Source: Candidatus Villigracilis vicinus
GTDB lineage: Bacteria > Chloroflexota > Anaerolineae > Anaerolineales > Villigracilaceae
Length of the DNA: 64,000 nucleotides
Direction: 5' to 3'
Assembly (NCBI GenBank): GCA_016721315.1
Contig: JADKIL010000006.1
Coordinates: 62,001-126,000, forward strand
Positions 43,850 to 53,950 of the stretch are shown here, one piece after another. Position 1 is the first letter of the stretch, and every line of letters begins with the position of its first letter. Both the position numbers and the translations under genes were made by a program. The notes beneath the pieces are model-generated. The model saw nothing but the letters and a program-made list of their open reading frames with translations. It searched no databases and was not told the DNA's origin.

Positions 43850-44284
43850 ATGGGTGACCACTTCGACAATCAACAAAACCCGAACAACCTGCCTCCGCAT
43901 CACTATCTGATCTATGCAGTAACCGGAGCCATCATTAACCCATTGGCGAGTTTGATCGGTTTCATCTTTCTCGGTCTGCTCAATCTTTTGCTGACAGGCA
44001 TCGGCATTTCGCCCAGCACATCCTTTTCTTCGGTCGCCCTGGGGTTTGCGTGGATCCTCCCCATTTGCATCATCCCGCAGATTTTGTTCGGCGCGCTGAC
44101 CAGTCTCGCCATCGGGTTCATTTACGGAAAGATGGAAACTGCCAGGTCGAAAACACCGAAACAGAAACTCTATTTCAACCTGTTTGCCGCGGCCGTGATC
44201 GGAATAGCGGGTCCGCTCCTTATTTTCAGTTTATTTTTCTCAATCGGACTAGCCGACAATTTTGCCAACCTTCTTCAGAAATAA
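43850..44284 (+). CDS. Small membrane protein of unknown function
   Basis: This 144-residue protein has a polar N-terminus (MGDHFDNQQNPNNLPPHH) and three to four hydrophobic segments, with a basic loop (KMETARSKTPKQK) between the last two. No family was recognised. The ATG at 43850 has an AAGAGAG site about 8 bp upstream. It lies between tryptophanase and an M1 peptidase on the same strand, with its own likely promoter. Confidence 0.65.
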   Translation: MGDHFDNQQNPNNLPPHHYLIYAVTGAIINPLASLIGFIFLGLLNLLLTGIGISPSTSFSSVALGFAWILPICIIPQILFGALTSLAIGFIYGKMETARSKTPKQKLYFNLFAAAVIGIAGPLLIFSLFFSIGLADNFANLLQK

Positions 44285-44363
44285 AAAGCGCTCAACTATG
44301 TAGCAGATGCCGCGCTGTGATCAAATCCCACTATATCAAGGGGCTATAATTCGGCGCAACATT

Positions 44364-45815
44364 ATGAAACTGCGCTCATCCTTCCCTCTGCTTATTCTCT
44401 TTGTCTTTGCCTGTTCTCTGCCCACGGCGGCACAACCCACAGCAACGTTCGCGCCCAAACCTACAGAGCAAGCCACAGAAACGCCCACGCAAGCTCCAAC
44501 CGCAGAAACACCAAGGATTCCAGACCACACCAGTTACCTTCTCGACACCGTGATCGATTACGACCTTCATCGTGTCAGTGTGACCGAGCGCATTCAATAC
44601 CCAAATCACACCGGGCAGGAACTGCCCGCTCTTACCCTCGCCATCGCTGCCAACCTTTGGGTGGATTGTTTTCATCTAAATGAAGTTACAGTCGATGAAA
44701 TTCCCGTGACGGGCTATGCATTAAACCAGCACCGACTCGACCTCCCGCTTCCGACTCCACTCGCGCCTGATTCGGTTTCGACAGTGACTCTACGCTACAG
44801 CCTCTCTCTTCCCTACATGGATCAGGTCCATAGCCAACGAGCTAGAATCTTCGGCTACAGCGACATTCAAATGAACCTGGTCAATTGGTATCCTTTCATC
44901 GTACCTTTCAAAGATGGCGAATGGGTCATCCGCGAGCCGTGGTCGCATGGTGAATATCTGGTGTATCCCATCGCGGACTTTGATGTTAATTTGAAATTCA
45001 CGACTCCCGAAAACCAACCCATCGTTGCCGCCAGCGGATCTGCCGAACAGAAAGGCGCCTCTACCTCGTACACCTTGACGAATGGGCGTGCTTTTGCCAT
45101 CTCTGCCAGCCGCGAATTCCAGGTCTCGCAAACTCAAGTGGACAATGTCACAGTCTACAGTTACTATCTGCCGATCTATAAAAATGCAGGCGAAGCCGCC
45201 ATGAGTGCAAGTGCGCAGGCATTGCAGGTATTTTCCCAACGCTTTGGCAAATATCCACACAACACCCTCTCGATCGTCATTGCTGATTTCAAAGACAGTA
45301 TGGAATTTTCCGGGTTATATTTCCATAGCCGCAGCTTTTATGACCTGTACGATGGTACGGTTCAAAATTACCTAACCATGGTCGCGGTTCACGAAACGGG
45401 GCATCAATGGTGGTTTGAGCAAGTAGCGAATGACCAAGCTGAAGAGGCATGGTTAGACGAAGCACTGACAACTTATTCAGAGTTGCTTTATTACGAGTCC
45501 GTTTATCCTGACCTGATTCCCTGGTGGTGGTCTTATCGTATCGACTTTTTCGATCCACAAGGCAAGATTGACATTCCCATTTACGAAGGTCAAAACGCAG
45601 ACACCTACAAAGCCATTGTCTACTTCAACGGTGCACATTTCCTAAAAGACCTGCGAGAACGCATCGGAGACGAAGCCTTCTTCGCCTTCCTGCAGGATTA
45701 CTATTCTCAAGAAAAGAATGGGATTGCCACAAGCGATGATTTCTTTCGTATACTGAATGAACACACCAATGTAAATTACTCGGATATTGTCCACGCATAT
45801 TTTAGCAAGCGCTAA
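44364..45815 (+). CDS. M1-family metallopeptidase, probable lipoprotein
   Basis: This 483-residue zinc peptidase (gluzincin) has a signal sequence ending in FVFAC (C17), a Thr/Pro-rich linker to about 50, a beta domain and the catalytic domain. The zinc site HETGH (H343, E344, H347) is followed by E366 exactly 18 residues after the second His, as in M1 enzymes. The usual GxMEN motif appears as MEFSG. It probably trims peptides at the cell surface. The ATG at 44364 is chosen because the signal begins there; the frame opens 57 bp earlier. A TATAAT at 44345-44350 would give a leader of about seven bases. Confidence 0.83.
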   Translation: MKLRSSFPLLILFVFACSLPTAAQPTATFAPKPTEQATETPTQAPTAETPRIPDHTSYLLDTVIDYDLHRVSVTERIQYPNHTGQELPALTLAIAANLWVDCFHLNEVTVDEIPVTGYALNQHRLDLPLPTPLAPDSVSTVTLRYSLSLPYMDQVHSQRARIFGYSDIQMNLVNWYPFIVPFKDGEWVIREPWSHGEYLVYPIADFDVNLKFTTPENQPIVAASGSAEQKGASTSYTLTNGRAFAISASREFQVSQTQVDNVTVYSYYLPIYKNAGEAAMSASAQALQVFSQRFGKYPHNTLSIVIADFKDSMEFSGLYFHSRSFYDLYDGTVQNYLTMVAVHETGHQWWFEQVANDQAEEAWLDEALTTYSELLYYESVYPDLIPWWWSYRIDFFDPQGKIDIPIYEGQNADTYKAIVYFNGAHFLKDLRERIGDEAFFAFLQDYYSQEKNGIATSDDFFRILNEHTNVNYSDIVHAYFSKR

Positions 45816-45869
45816 AAACATATTTCTTGACTACAAAGAATTCAAACCCAACCAAAGAGAGGTTCCCAT

Positions 45870-46907
45870 ATGAGCGAAGAACTTTTGTATTACACCGATT
45901 ATCTCGAACTAGATAAAATCCTTGGCAGCCAGCATCCCAAAAGCAACGAGCAGACTGACGAAATGCTCTTCATCATCATCCACCAAGCCTATGAGCTTTG
46001 GTTCAAGATGGTCATCCACGAACTCGATCAAGTCCGCCGTATCTTTGACACGGATAACGTATTAGACAACGCCGGAGAAATGAGTATTGCCGTCCAGAAG
46101 TTAAAACGGGTGGTGAAGATATTCGAAGTGGTCAATCGCCAGGTGGATATCCTCGAATCTATGACACCGATGGATTTTCTCGAATTCCGCGACCTGCTTG
46201 TACCGTCTTCCGGGTTCCAGAGTTTGCAATTCCGCATCATCGAAGCCAAACTGGGGCTGAAGATGGATCAACGCTACAAGTCAAACTATTACAAGAACAC
46301 CCGTCCGGGTGGATTCAATCAACGGGACTACGACGCGATCAGCAGCGTAGAGTCCGAGGCGACGCTCAAAGGGCTGGTCATCAAATGGGCAGAGCGAACT
46401 CCCTTCTTCGATGAAGCCTTGTGGCGCGACTTCCAATCCCAGTATCCGCTGGAGGAAGGAGAGCAAAAGTTTTGGAGCGATTACAAACAGATCTATAAAA
46501 ACAGTCTGTCCGGCTCAGTGGAACTGCGTCAGTTCGATGAACTGGAACGCATTTTTTACAAGGAAGGCTTGGGCGAGTTTTCAGTAGGCGCGATGCGCGC
46601 GGTTCTGTTCATCATGATGTACCGTAATCTGCCCATCTTCCAACAGCCATTCGATCTGCTCTCCACCCTGATCGATATTGACGAGATGCTCTCGCAATTC
46701 CGCTACAAGCATATGCTGATGGCACGCCGCATGATCGGCATGCGTTCTGGCACAGGCGGTACGAGCGGAGCCGGTTATCTCGAAGGCGCGTTGAGGCAGC
46801 ATTACATCTTCAAAGAGTTAACTGAGGTTTCGACCTTCCTAGTGGAACGCAGTCACCTGCCCAGTTTGCCCAAGACCGTCAAAGAAAAGACGAGTTTCAA
46901 TGTTTAA
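45870..46907 (+). CDS. kynA: Tryptophan 2,3-dioxygenase
   Basis: This 345-residue haem enzyme opens the indole ring of tryptophan to give N-formylkynurenine. Family signatures are DEMLFIIIHQAYELWFK (active-site His), PSSGFQSLQFRIIE (substrate-binding Arg) and YKHMLMARRMIGMRSGTGG (haem-ligand His and Thr). It is longer than the 280-residue minimal enzymes through a C-terminal extension. AGAGG precedes the ATG. No other kynurenine gene is in the window. With tryptophanase 2.3 kb upstream, the locus has two alternative first steps of tryptophan breakdown. Confidence 0.94.
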   Translation: MSEELLYYTDYLELDKILGSQHPKSNEQTDEMLFIIIHQAYELWFKMVIHELDQVRRIFDTDNVLDNAGEMSIAVQKLKRVVKIFEVVNRQVDILESMTPMDFLEFRDLLVPSSGFQSLQFRIIEAKLGLKMDQRYKSNYYKNTRPGGFNQRDYDAISSVESEATLKGLVIKWAERTPFFDEALWRDFQSQYPLEEGEQKFWSDYKQIYKNSLSGSVELRQFDELERIFYKEGLGEFSVGAMRAVLFIMMYRNLPIFQQPFDLLSTLIDIDEMLSQFRYKHMLMARRMIGMRSGTGGTSGAGYLEGALRQHYIFKELTEVSTFLVERSHLPSLPKTVKEKTSFNV

Positions 46908-46933
46908 CCGAACATCACCAGGGCAATAAAACC

Positions 46934-47899
46934 ATGAAACCATTTCGTAAACATCTTGTCCTTGCAATAGATGGCGGCGGGGTACGCGGCGGTATCGCAA
47001 CCCGTGCCCTGCGCCGGGTTGAAGAAAAATTGAACATCCGCCTGCCGGATATTGTAAATTTGACGGTCGGCACATCGGCTGGTGCGATCATTGCCGCAGC
47101 ACTGGCCGTGGACCTCTCTGCTACAGAACTCGATGGTTTATTTCCAAATTTTTGCGAAGAGGTTTTCAAAAAAAGATGGAAGAATGCCATGCCGTTCAAG
47201 TTCTTTGTAAACCATCAATACAGCAACCAGGCATTCATGCAGCAATTGAAAAATATCCTTGCCGATATGACCTTCGAAGAATTCAAGCAAAAGCATCCAA
47301 CCCGAAAAATGGTCACAACCACGTTCGATGTGATCCATAACAAAACGCGATTCTTGAAAACCGATAAGCCGCAATACGCCAACTGGCCTTTTTACAAAGC
47401 CGTGCTTGCCTCTGCCGCTGCGCCTACTTATTTCCCCGTGGTGGACGGTCAGTATATCGATGGCGGCGTGGGCTCATACAATAATCCGTGTTACCTTGCG
47501 GCTTACGAAACTCAATACGTCCTCAACTGGGACCCAGGTGAAGTGACCTTGATCAGTCTGGGGGCGGGACGCACACTTCCCTCTGTGCGACCGGGAGAAG
47601 CGGATAAGTTCAGCGCGCTGGGATGGATCCCGCATATTTTGGACGGCTTTTCTTATTCAGCCGATGATCAGCAAGTTCGGCTGGTAGATACCTTCTTCCC
47701 CGACCTCGATTTCAGACGGTACCAGGTGGACCTGGAAGAAAACATTGCGCTGGACGATGCAAGCGCCATTGGAAATATTCACCGCTACGGCGAGCAAATG
47801 GCAGACATGATCTTGAATGACGAAGTAGATCGTGCCATGCTCCACCGGGAAGGGCGCAAGTTCGCCGCGTCGCAGTTCTCGGCTGCCAATCCGATCTGA
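46934..47899 (+). CDS. Patatin-like phospholipase
   Basis: This 321-residue lipid acyl hydrolase has a Ser-Asp dyad. The oxyanion loop DGGGVRGG (13-20), nucleophile elbow GTSAG (S48) and YIDGGVGS (D176) are all present. No signal peptide is seen, so it probably acts in the cytosol or at the inner membrane face. It starts 26 bp after kynA and ends five bases before the exporter gene, so the three may share a transcript. Confidence 0.88.
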   Translation: MKPFRKHLVLAIDGGGVRGGIATRALRRVEEKLNIRLPDIVNLTVGTSAGAIIAAALAVDLSATELDGLFPNFCEEVFKKRWKNAMPFKFFVNHQYSNQAFMQQLKNILADMTFEEFKQKHPTRKMVTTTFDVIHNKTRFLKTDKPQYANWPFYKAVLASAAAPTYFPVVDGQYIDGGVGSYNNPCYLAAYETQYVLNWDPGEVTLISLGAGRTLPSVRPGEADKFSALGWIPHILDGFSYSADDQQVRLVDTFFPDLDFRRYQVDLEENIALDDASAIGNIHRYGEQMADMILNDEVDRAMLHREGRKFAASQFSAANPI

Positions 47900-47904
47900 T
47901 AAAA

Positions 47905-48846
47905 ATGCCTCGTCTCATCTCTCTTGGCAGCCTGGCTGCCTTATTCTTCAGCAGCACCTTCGTCATTAACCGCGCCTTGAGCCTGCAAGGCGGGCATTGG
48001 GCATGGACAGCCTCACTGCGTTTTGGTTTTATGCTGGTCATGCTCATCCTGATCCTGCTTGCCACCCAAGGTGAAAAAGCGCTCGCGGATGTGAAGGATG
48101 TATTCCTCAAGCATTGGCTTTTCTGGGTCGTTGCCGGTAGTATTGGCTTTGGGGTCTTTTATTCGCTCATCACTTTTAGTTCACAATATGCCGCAGGATG
48201 GGTCGTTGCCACCACCTGGCAAACCACCATCCTGGCTACGCCGATCGTCCTTTTATTCTTCGGGCACAGTGTTCCACGCAAGGGGTTGATCTTCACGGGC
48301 ATTATCTTTACGGGTATTGTTTTAGTGAACGTGGAACACGCCTCAATGACCAGCCTGCACGAAGTGCTGTTGAGTGCATTGCCCGTCCTTGGTGCAGCAT
48401 TTGCTTACCCGATTGGCAATCAACTGGTCTGGGAATCGCGCAAAGGAAAACATCCACGCCTGCCGCATATTCAACACCCGATATTGGAAAATGCTTTTGC
48501 GCGCGTCTTATTGTTGACTCTCGGCTCCCTTCCCTTTTGGGCTGGGTTGCTGCTTTTCACCTCACCGTCCCCGCCAGGCAGCGGACAACTCGTCAGCACA
48601 GCGTTGGTCGCTTTATTATCAGGCGTAATCGCCACCACGCTATTTTTGAATGCCCGCCATTTGGCGCACAAACCATACGAAGTCTCCGCTGTTGATTCGA
48701 CCCAATCCCTTGAAGTGGTTTTTTCGCTCCTGGGTGAGATCATCTTCCTTAATGGTGTTTTCCCTGGCTGGGTGGGTCTTGTAGGAATCGCACTTACTGT
48801 AATCGGTTTGGTTGCATATATAAGTTTTCAACAAGAAACCTTATAA
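47905..48846 (+). CDS. DMT-superfamily exporter (multidrug resistance efflux transporter family, EmrE-like repeat)
   Basis: This 313-residue protein has ten membrane helices in two five-helix repeats, as in DMT/EamA transporters. The layout and the C-terminal VSAVDSTQSLEVVFSLLGE segment fit the ten-TM multidrug-resistance efflux group. The substrate is unknown. Confidence 0.75.
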   Translation: MPRLISLGSLAALFFSSTFVINRALSLQGGHWAWTASLRFGFMLVMLILILLATQGEKALADVKDVFLKHWLFWVVAGSIGFGVFYSLITFSSQYAAGWVVATTWQTTILATPIVLLFFGHSVPRKGLIFTGIIFTGIVLVNVEHASMTSLHEVLLSALPVLGAAFAYPIGNQLVWESRKGKHPRLPHIQHPILENAFARVLLLTLGSLPFWAGLLLFTSPSPPGSGQLVSTALVALLSGVIATTLFLNARHLAHKPYEVSAVDSTQSLEVVFSLLGEIIFLNGVFPGWVGLVGIALTVIGLVAYISFQQETL

Positions 48847-49012
48847 AAGAGACCTCCTCAAGTTCTTACCGCGCACAAACATCAATTTATGGTCAGGTTA
48901 TGGACTATTTTTGCGTCCAGTTCTAATAACATTTCTGTAATATCTCCACCGAAATGCGAAAGGTATAATCCGCCTCGATCTAAAAAATAGCCAAGCAGTT
49001 CTCAGGAACGCC

Positions 49013-52000
49013 ATGCAATATTCCTATTCTCCTTACATCCTTCCTTTGATCTTCGTCGCGGGGATCGCCTTTTCCATCACTATTTACGCATGGAGGCGGC
49101 GCTTTGTTAACGGCGCGACGGCACTTGCCTTAATGGCATTGAGCATGGCGCTCTGGTCGCTCTTCTATGCACTTGAGATCGCCGGCGCAGACCTGAAGAC
49201 CAAATTCTTTTGGGGAATTGCCCAATACGCGGGAATCCCATTCGCGCCGTATTTCTGGCTTGTATTCGCGATAAATTATGGGAATTACACCAACAATTGG
49301 CTGCAGCGCTTCGTCACGTGGGGCGTGATCTTGCCATTCACCACCTTTCTCCTTGCCGTCACCACCCAATGGCACGGATTGATCTGGAGTGAATACTCGG
49401 TCACTCAGCAGGGTGCATATTCTGCGATCAGTGCAGTGCATGGTGTCTGGTTCTGGGTACATTCTGCATTTTCTTATCTCTTGCTTTTGGCAGGGAGCAT
49501 TGTGCTTACCCGCACGTTATTCCGAAACCAGAGCATGTATCGCGGACAGGTCATAGCCATGATCGTCGCCTTGCTCGCACCCTGGGCAAGCAATATTCTC
49601 TTTTTAACTGGCAATAGCCCTGTCCCCTATCTGGACCCGACTCCATTTGCATTTACTGTCAGCATGGTGGCGATCACATGGGCGATCTTTGGATTCAGGC
49701 TGGTTAATATCGCTCCGATCGCTCGCGACCTCATTCTGGATTCGATGCGCGATGGCATGATCGTTCTGGATGTGCGCAAAAATATTGTGGATATCAACCA
49801 ATCAGCAGCACGCATCATCGGCGTACCAGTAGAGTCCGCGTTGGGCAGGAATATGGATGATGTTCTGGTCCGCTGGGGACATATCGTCAGGCGCATTCAT
49901 GAAGATCCAGAAGAGTGGACAGACTCGCTTGTCACCGGCAGCGGTGCATCCTACCAACAGTATGAATTGCGTTTTGCGCCGTTTGAAGATGCGCAAAATC
50001 AAGCATTGGGGCATGTGCTCATTTTGCGTCTGATCGTTGATGATCCTATCTTGCAGCTGCGTTCCAGGAGCTCAAATTCCCAGCCAGCGCCCAGCCCGCA
50101 GATACAGGAGCAGCCATCCCTTAAAGAGGAGACGGGCGATTCATCCATTCTGAACTTTCTAAAAAGAATCATCATCGTATCCACAAAGACTGATCTGGTC
50201 ATTCCGCCAAATGTAAAGCCAAGCTGGCATCAAGCATTGGAACGCGCCTTCACCATTATTCTTCGCATCATTGCGCTGGTGGGGACTGCCTTGCTGGTTA
50301 TATTGGGAACAGGATTATCGCAGTATCAACTGGTGTTCATTTCTTATACTGGCATTATCCTGTTTCTTTGGCTGCTTGGGGGCGTGAGGAATATCTCGTT
50401 CGGTATTAGAACTACTCTTTTCCTTTATCTCATTTATGGTCTTGGCGTGGTTGAGATCGTCAATTTTGGTTATTCAGTAGAGGGTTTTGTTTTCTTCATG
50501 TCACTGGTGGTCAGTGCGACCATATTGCGCGGACGCACTGGTGGGATATGGATGTGGTCGATCAGCCTTGGGACCATGGGCTTTTTGGGATGGCTCATTG
50601 GGTTGAGGACCCTTATTCCGTTTTCGGTCAATGAAGCCCAGGTGATCCCGCACAGTGTATCAGCCGCATTAAGCAGTCTGTTTGTGTTCGGAGCTGGCAC
50701 CGGAGCAATGAGTGCGGCGATCACAGTATTGTTGGAAAACCTAAACCGTGCCTGGAATCAGGAAATGCAGGCATCAAACCTATTGCAACAAGAACGCGAC
50801 CTGCTCGAACAGCGCGTGGAAGAGCGTACCCGCGAGCTTTTGGATGCACGTGACGAAGCGTTAAAAGCCAGCAAAAACCTGCGCCGGTATTATCGCGCCA
50901 TTGAGCAGAGCGGCTCTAGCATTGTTATTACTGATATCAAGGGCAATATCGAGTATGCCAACCCTCAATTTGAAAGATCCACTGGATATGCAGTTGAAAA
51001 AGTACTTGGCAAAAATCCGCGCTTCTTAAAATCAGGTAGACAGACTACAGAGTATTACAAGAAATTATGGGATACGATCTCCTCTGGCGAGACCTGGCAC
51101 GGCGAATTCCTTAACCGTCACAAGAACGGCACACTCTTCTGGGAATTCGCCACAATTGCCCCGGTCATCGACTCAAGCGGCAAGATCATGAATTACGTTG
51201 CCATTAAAGAGAATATTTCAGAGCGGAAGCGCGTAGAAGACGAATTGCGTAAACTTTCGCGGGCGGTGGAGCAAAGCGGTAACACGGTCATCATCCACAA
51301 CAAACAGGGTGAGATCGAATATGTAAACCCAAAATTCACAGAAATCACGGGCTATGCCTTTGAGGAAGCGCTTGGTAAAAAACCTGGTGACCTGATGCAA
51401 GGCAGTGAAAGCACACAACCACACGAGACTCAGGATTGGTGGATGACAGTCCAAACAGGAAGAACCTGGCACGGCGAATTCCACAACAAACGCAAAGATG
51501 GCAGCGAATTCTGGGAGTACGCAACCATTACGCCAGTGTACGATCAGGATGGCATCATCTCAAATTTCGTAGAAATCAAACAAGACGTGACCGAAGAAAA
51601 GCTCCTGCAGGAATCTTTGCGGCGCTCACATGAACAACAACAGGTCATCGATTCATTACTGCGCATCAGCCTTGAAGGTCGCCCGACCAACGATCTTTTG
51701 GAAGACATCATAGACCAATTACTGTCTATCAGCTGGATGAAACTAACTCCCAAGGGAGGCATTTTCTTGATGGACGAGAAGTCTCGCAAACTGCACCTGC
51801 ACACCCATCGTAACCTTGCCCCGGAGTTACAGGTCAAATGTGCCCAGATCGTACCAGGGCAATGCCTATGCGGACTTGCCGCCCTGAAAAAAGAGATCCA
51901 ATTCTCCGATTGTCTCGATGATCGTCATAATATCCGCTATGAAGGAATCGAAGAACACGGTCATTACAACATTCCCATTCTGCAAGGCGATCACATCTTG

Positions 52001-53242
52001 GGCGTAATCGTCCTGTATCTGCCGCATGGATATAAAAAAATTAAAGAGGACGAACCCTTCCTACGCGCCGTTGCCGATGCCGTCTCCGGTATTCTCAGCC
52101 GAAAACGCGCCGAGGAATCACTCTTGGAAAGTGAAGCTCGCTTCCGTCAACTTGTTGAGAACGCCAGCGATATGATCTATCGCACCGACTTGAAGGGTAA
52201 ATTCACCTACGCCAACCCTTCCGCCCTGAATATGATGGGGTACGCCAGTGAAGAAGATGTACTTGGAAAAAGCTACCTCGAGTTGACCACTCCTGAATTT
52301 CGCCATAAGATGAAGCGCATCTACGACAGGCAAGCCCTAAGCCGCACGATGAATACTTATTATGAATTTCCCGCCATCACTGTAAATGGACATATCGTTT
52401 GGGTCGGTCAAAATGTGCAGCTTATTATGGAAGGTGAAGAGATCATCGGGTTTCAGGCGGTAGGGCGCGATATCACCGCGTTGAAGCAGGCAAAGGACGC
52501 GCTTGCCCTCTCGCGTGATCAGGCGTTGGATGCAAGCCGATTCAAAAGCCAATTACTTTCCAGGGTAAGTCACGAACTGCGTACACCATTGGGCGGTGTG
52601 TTGGGATACGCCGAGCTGCTTCAATACAAAATGTTCGGCGAATTAAACGACAAACAAGTGGAAGCATTAGGCAATGTGGTCGAGAGCACCCGTTACCTCA
52701 CCAATATCGTCAATGACCTTTTAGATGAAGCCCAGATCGAGTCACAATCGGTCACCTTGCATTATGATAATTTCAAAACTGCCGACCTGCTCGAACGTGT
52801 TACTGACACCATGCAGGTTCTTGCCAATAAAAAGGGACTTGAGTTCGAAGCGTTCATTGCCTCTGACCTTCCTGAAAAATTGCGTGGAGATTTCAAACGC
52901 CTTCAGCAAATTTTATTTAATCTAACCGGTAATGCCATAAAATTCACTACCACTGGGAAAGTGCATATATTGCTCTCAGCTTCATCCCCAACCAAATGGT
53001 GCATGGAGGTAAGCGATACAGGCGCGGGGATTCCAGTAGAAGAACAGCAGAATATCTTCGAGCCTTTCCGCCAGGTCAGCAACGCATTGACGCGGGAAAA
53101 CCGCGGATCTGGTCTGGGACTGGCGATCAGCAAACAACTGATAGAATTAATGGGCGGCAAGATCGCCCTCAAAAGTGAAGTTGGTGTCGGAAGTACATTC
53201 ACAGTAACCTTACCAATCATTCAGTCAGAAGAACCCGCATGA
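49013..53242 (+). CDS. Large multi-PAS/GAF sensor histidine kinase with 7TM N-terminus
   Basis: This 1409-residue kinase has, in order, an N-terminal 7TM sensor (about 1-225, HisKA_7TM-like) and PAS 1 (about 235-345). A second membrane block (about 410-570) and a coiled coil (about 580-620) follow. Then come PAS 2 and PAS 3 (about 625-870, each with the GE-TWHGEF-N-KDG-FWE signature), GAF (about 890-1025) and PAS 4 (about 1035-1155). HisKA (H1187 in VSHELRTPLGG) and HATPase (N-box LTGNAIKF, then GAGIP and GSGLGLAI) end it. Two membrane blocks flanking a PAS is unusual. It overlaps the receiver gene by ATGA, so kinase and receivers form one system. The signal is unknown. Confidence 0.93.
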   Translation: MQYSYSPYILPLIFVAGIAFSITIYAWRRRFVNGATALALMALSMALWSLFYALEIAGADLKTKFFWGIAQYAGIPFAPYFWLVFAINYGNYTNNWLQRFVTWGVILPFTTFLLAVTTQWHGLIWSEYSVTQQGAYSAISAVHGVWFWVHSAFSYLLLLAGSIVLTRTLFRNQSMYRGQVIAMIVALLAPWASNILFLTGNSPVPYLDPTPFAFTVSMVAITWAIFGFRLVNIAPIARDLILDSMRDGMIVLDVRKNIVDINQSAARIIGVPVESALGRNMDDVLVRWGHIVRRIHEDPEEWTDSLVTGSGASYQQYELRFAPFEDAQNQALGHVLILRLIVDDPILQLRSRSSNSQPAPSPQIQEQPSLKEETGDSSILNFLKRIIIVSTKTDLVIPPNVKPSWHQALERAFTIILRIIALVGTALLVILGTGLSQYQLVFISYTGIILFLWLLGGVRNISFGIRTTLFLYLIYGLGVVEIVNFGYSVEGFVFFMSLVVSATILRGRTGGIWMWSISLGTMGFLGWLIGLRTLIPFSVNEAQVIPHSVSAALSSLFVFGAGTGAMSAAITVLLENLNRAWNQEMQASNLLQQERDLLEQRVEERTRELLDARDEALKASKNLRRYYRAIEQSGSSIVITDIKGNIEYANPQFERSTGYAVEKVLGKNPRFLKSGRQTTEYYKKLWDTISSGETWHGEFLNRHKNGTLFWEFATIAPVIDSSGKIMNYVAIKENISERKRVEDELRKLSRAVEQSGNTVIIHNKQGEIEYVNPKFTEITGYAFEEALGKKPGDLMQGSESTQPHETQDWWMTVQTGRTWHGEFHNKRKDGSEFWEYATITPVYDQDGIISNFVEIKQDVTEEKLLQESLRRSHEQQQVIDSLLRISLEGRPTNDLLEDIIDQLLSISWMKLTPKGGIFLMDEKSRKLHLHTHRNLAPELQVKCAQIVPGQCLCGLAALKKEIQFSDCLDDRHNIRYEGIEEHGHYNIPILQGDHILGVIVLYLPHGYKKIKEDEPFLRAVADAVSGILSRKRAEESLLESEARFRQLVENASDMIYRTDLKGKFTYANPSALNMMGYASEEDVLGKSYLELTTPEFRHKMKRIYDRQALSRTMNTYYEFPAITVNGHIVWVGQNVQLIMEGEEIIGFQAVGRDITALKQAKDALALSRDQALDASRFKSQLLSRVSHELRTPLGGVLGYAELLQYKMFGELNDKQVEALGNVVESTRYLTNIVNDLLDEAQIESQSVTLHYDNFKTADLLERVTDTMQVLANKKGLEFEAFIASDLPEKLRGDFKRLQQILFNLTGNAIKFTTTGKVHILLSASSPTKWCMEVSDTGAGIPVEEQQNIFEPFRQVSNALTRENRGSGLGLAISKQLIELMGGKIALKSEVGVGSTFTVTLPIIQSEEPA

Positions 53243-53601
53243 CGAATCCACCTTATGCGGTCATCATCGAAGACGATGCCATGCTGAGTTTGATCTTCCA
53301 AACCACCTTGCAAAATGCAGGGTTCGACACCGCCCTTGATATTTACGGGAACCAATATCAAGGGCTGATCGAAGCCGAACAACCCGCACTGATGATCCTA
53401 GATTTGCACCTGCCGTACGCTTCCGGCGTTGATATTCTCGCAGACGTGCGGGTACGCTGCCCCAAAACAGTGATCGCAATCGTTTCGGCAGATATCTTCA
53501 AACTAAAAGATCTGGAAGGCAAAGCCGACTACGTGCTCGTAAAACCCATCAGCGTGGCGCGCTTGTTAAAAATAGCAGAAACCGTCAAAGAGGCCTTATG
53601 A
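53239..53601 (+). CDS. Stand-alone response-regulator receiver protein
   Basis: This 120-residue REC domain has no output domain. The acidic pair is in IIEDD (11-13), the phospho-acceptor is D55 in LMILDLHLP, and the switch Ser (IVSAD) and Lys (VLVKPIS) are present. It overlaps the kinase stop and the next receiver start by ATGA on both sides, so translation is coupled. It is the likely direct phosphate acceptor of the kinase. Confidence 0.9.
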   Translation: MTNPPYAVIIEDDAMLSLIFQTTLQNAGFDTALDIYGNQYQGLIEAEQPALMILDLHLPYASGVDILADVRVRCPKTVIAIVSADIFKLKDLEGKADYVLVKPISVARLLKIAETVKEAL

Positions 53602-53950
53602 CCAACCCCATCGCTCTCGTCATCGAAGATGACCCCAGCTAAACCGCATCTTCTCTCTCACCTTGAACGAAGATTTCACGACCGAAACATTTACAAACGG
53701 GCAAGATGCCCTTCAGCGCTTATCTGAAATCACTCCACACCTGATCATCCTCGACCTCAACCTGCCCGGGGTGCAGGGCAATGAGATCCTGTCGCATATT
53801 CGTTCAGATGCTCGCCTCAAGAAGGTTACGGTCATTCTTGCCACTGCAGACCACCGTCAGGCAGATAGCCTGCAAGATCAAGCGGATTTCATCCTACTCA
53901 AACCCGTCAGCCCGATACAACTTAAACAGATCGCATCACGAGTCAAATGA
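53598..53950 (+). pseudogene. Second receiver protein, broken by a single-base frameshift
   Basis: From the ATG at 53598 the frame reads MTNPIALVIEDDPS and stops at 53640-53642. The rest of a normal receiver continues in the +2 frame: NRIFSLTLNEDF, phospho-acceptor region LIILDLNLPG, Thr switch ATADH and FILLKPVS, to 53950. Adding one base after 53639 (for example a C in CCCCAGC) would join them into a complete REC domain of ~117 residues closely like its upstream neighbour. The next gene overlaps the true end by ATGA, which suggests an intact operon and a sequencing error or very recent mutation. Confidence 0.85.
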
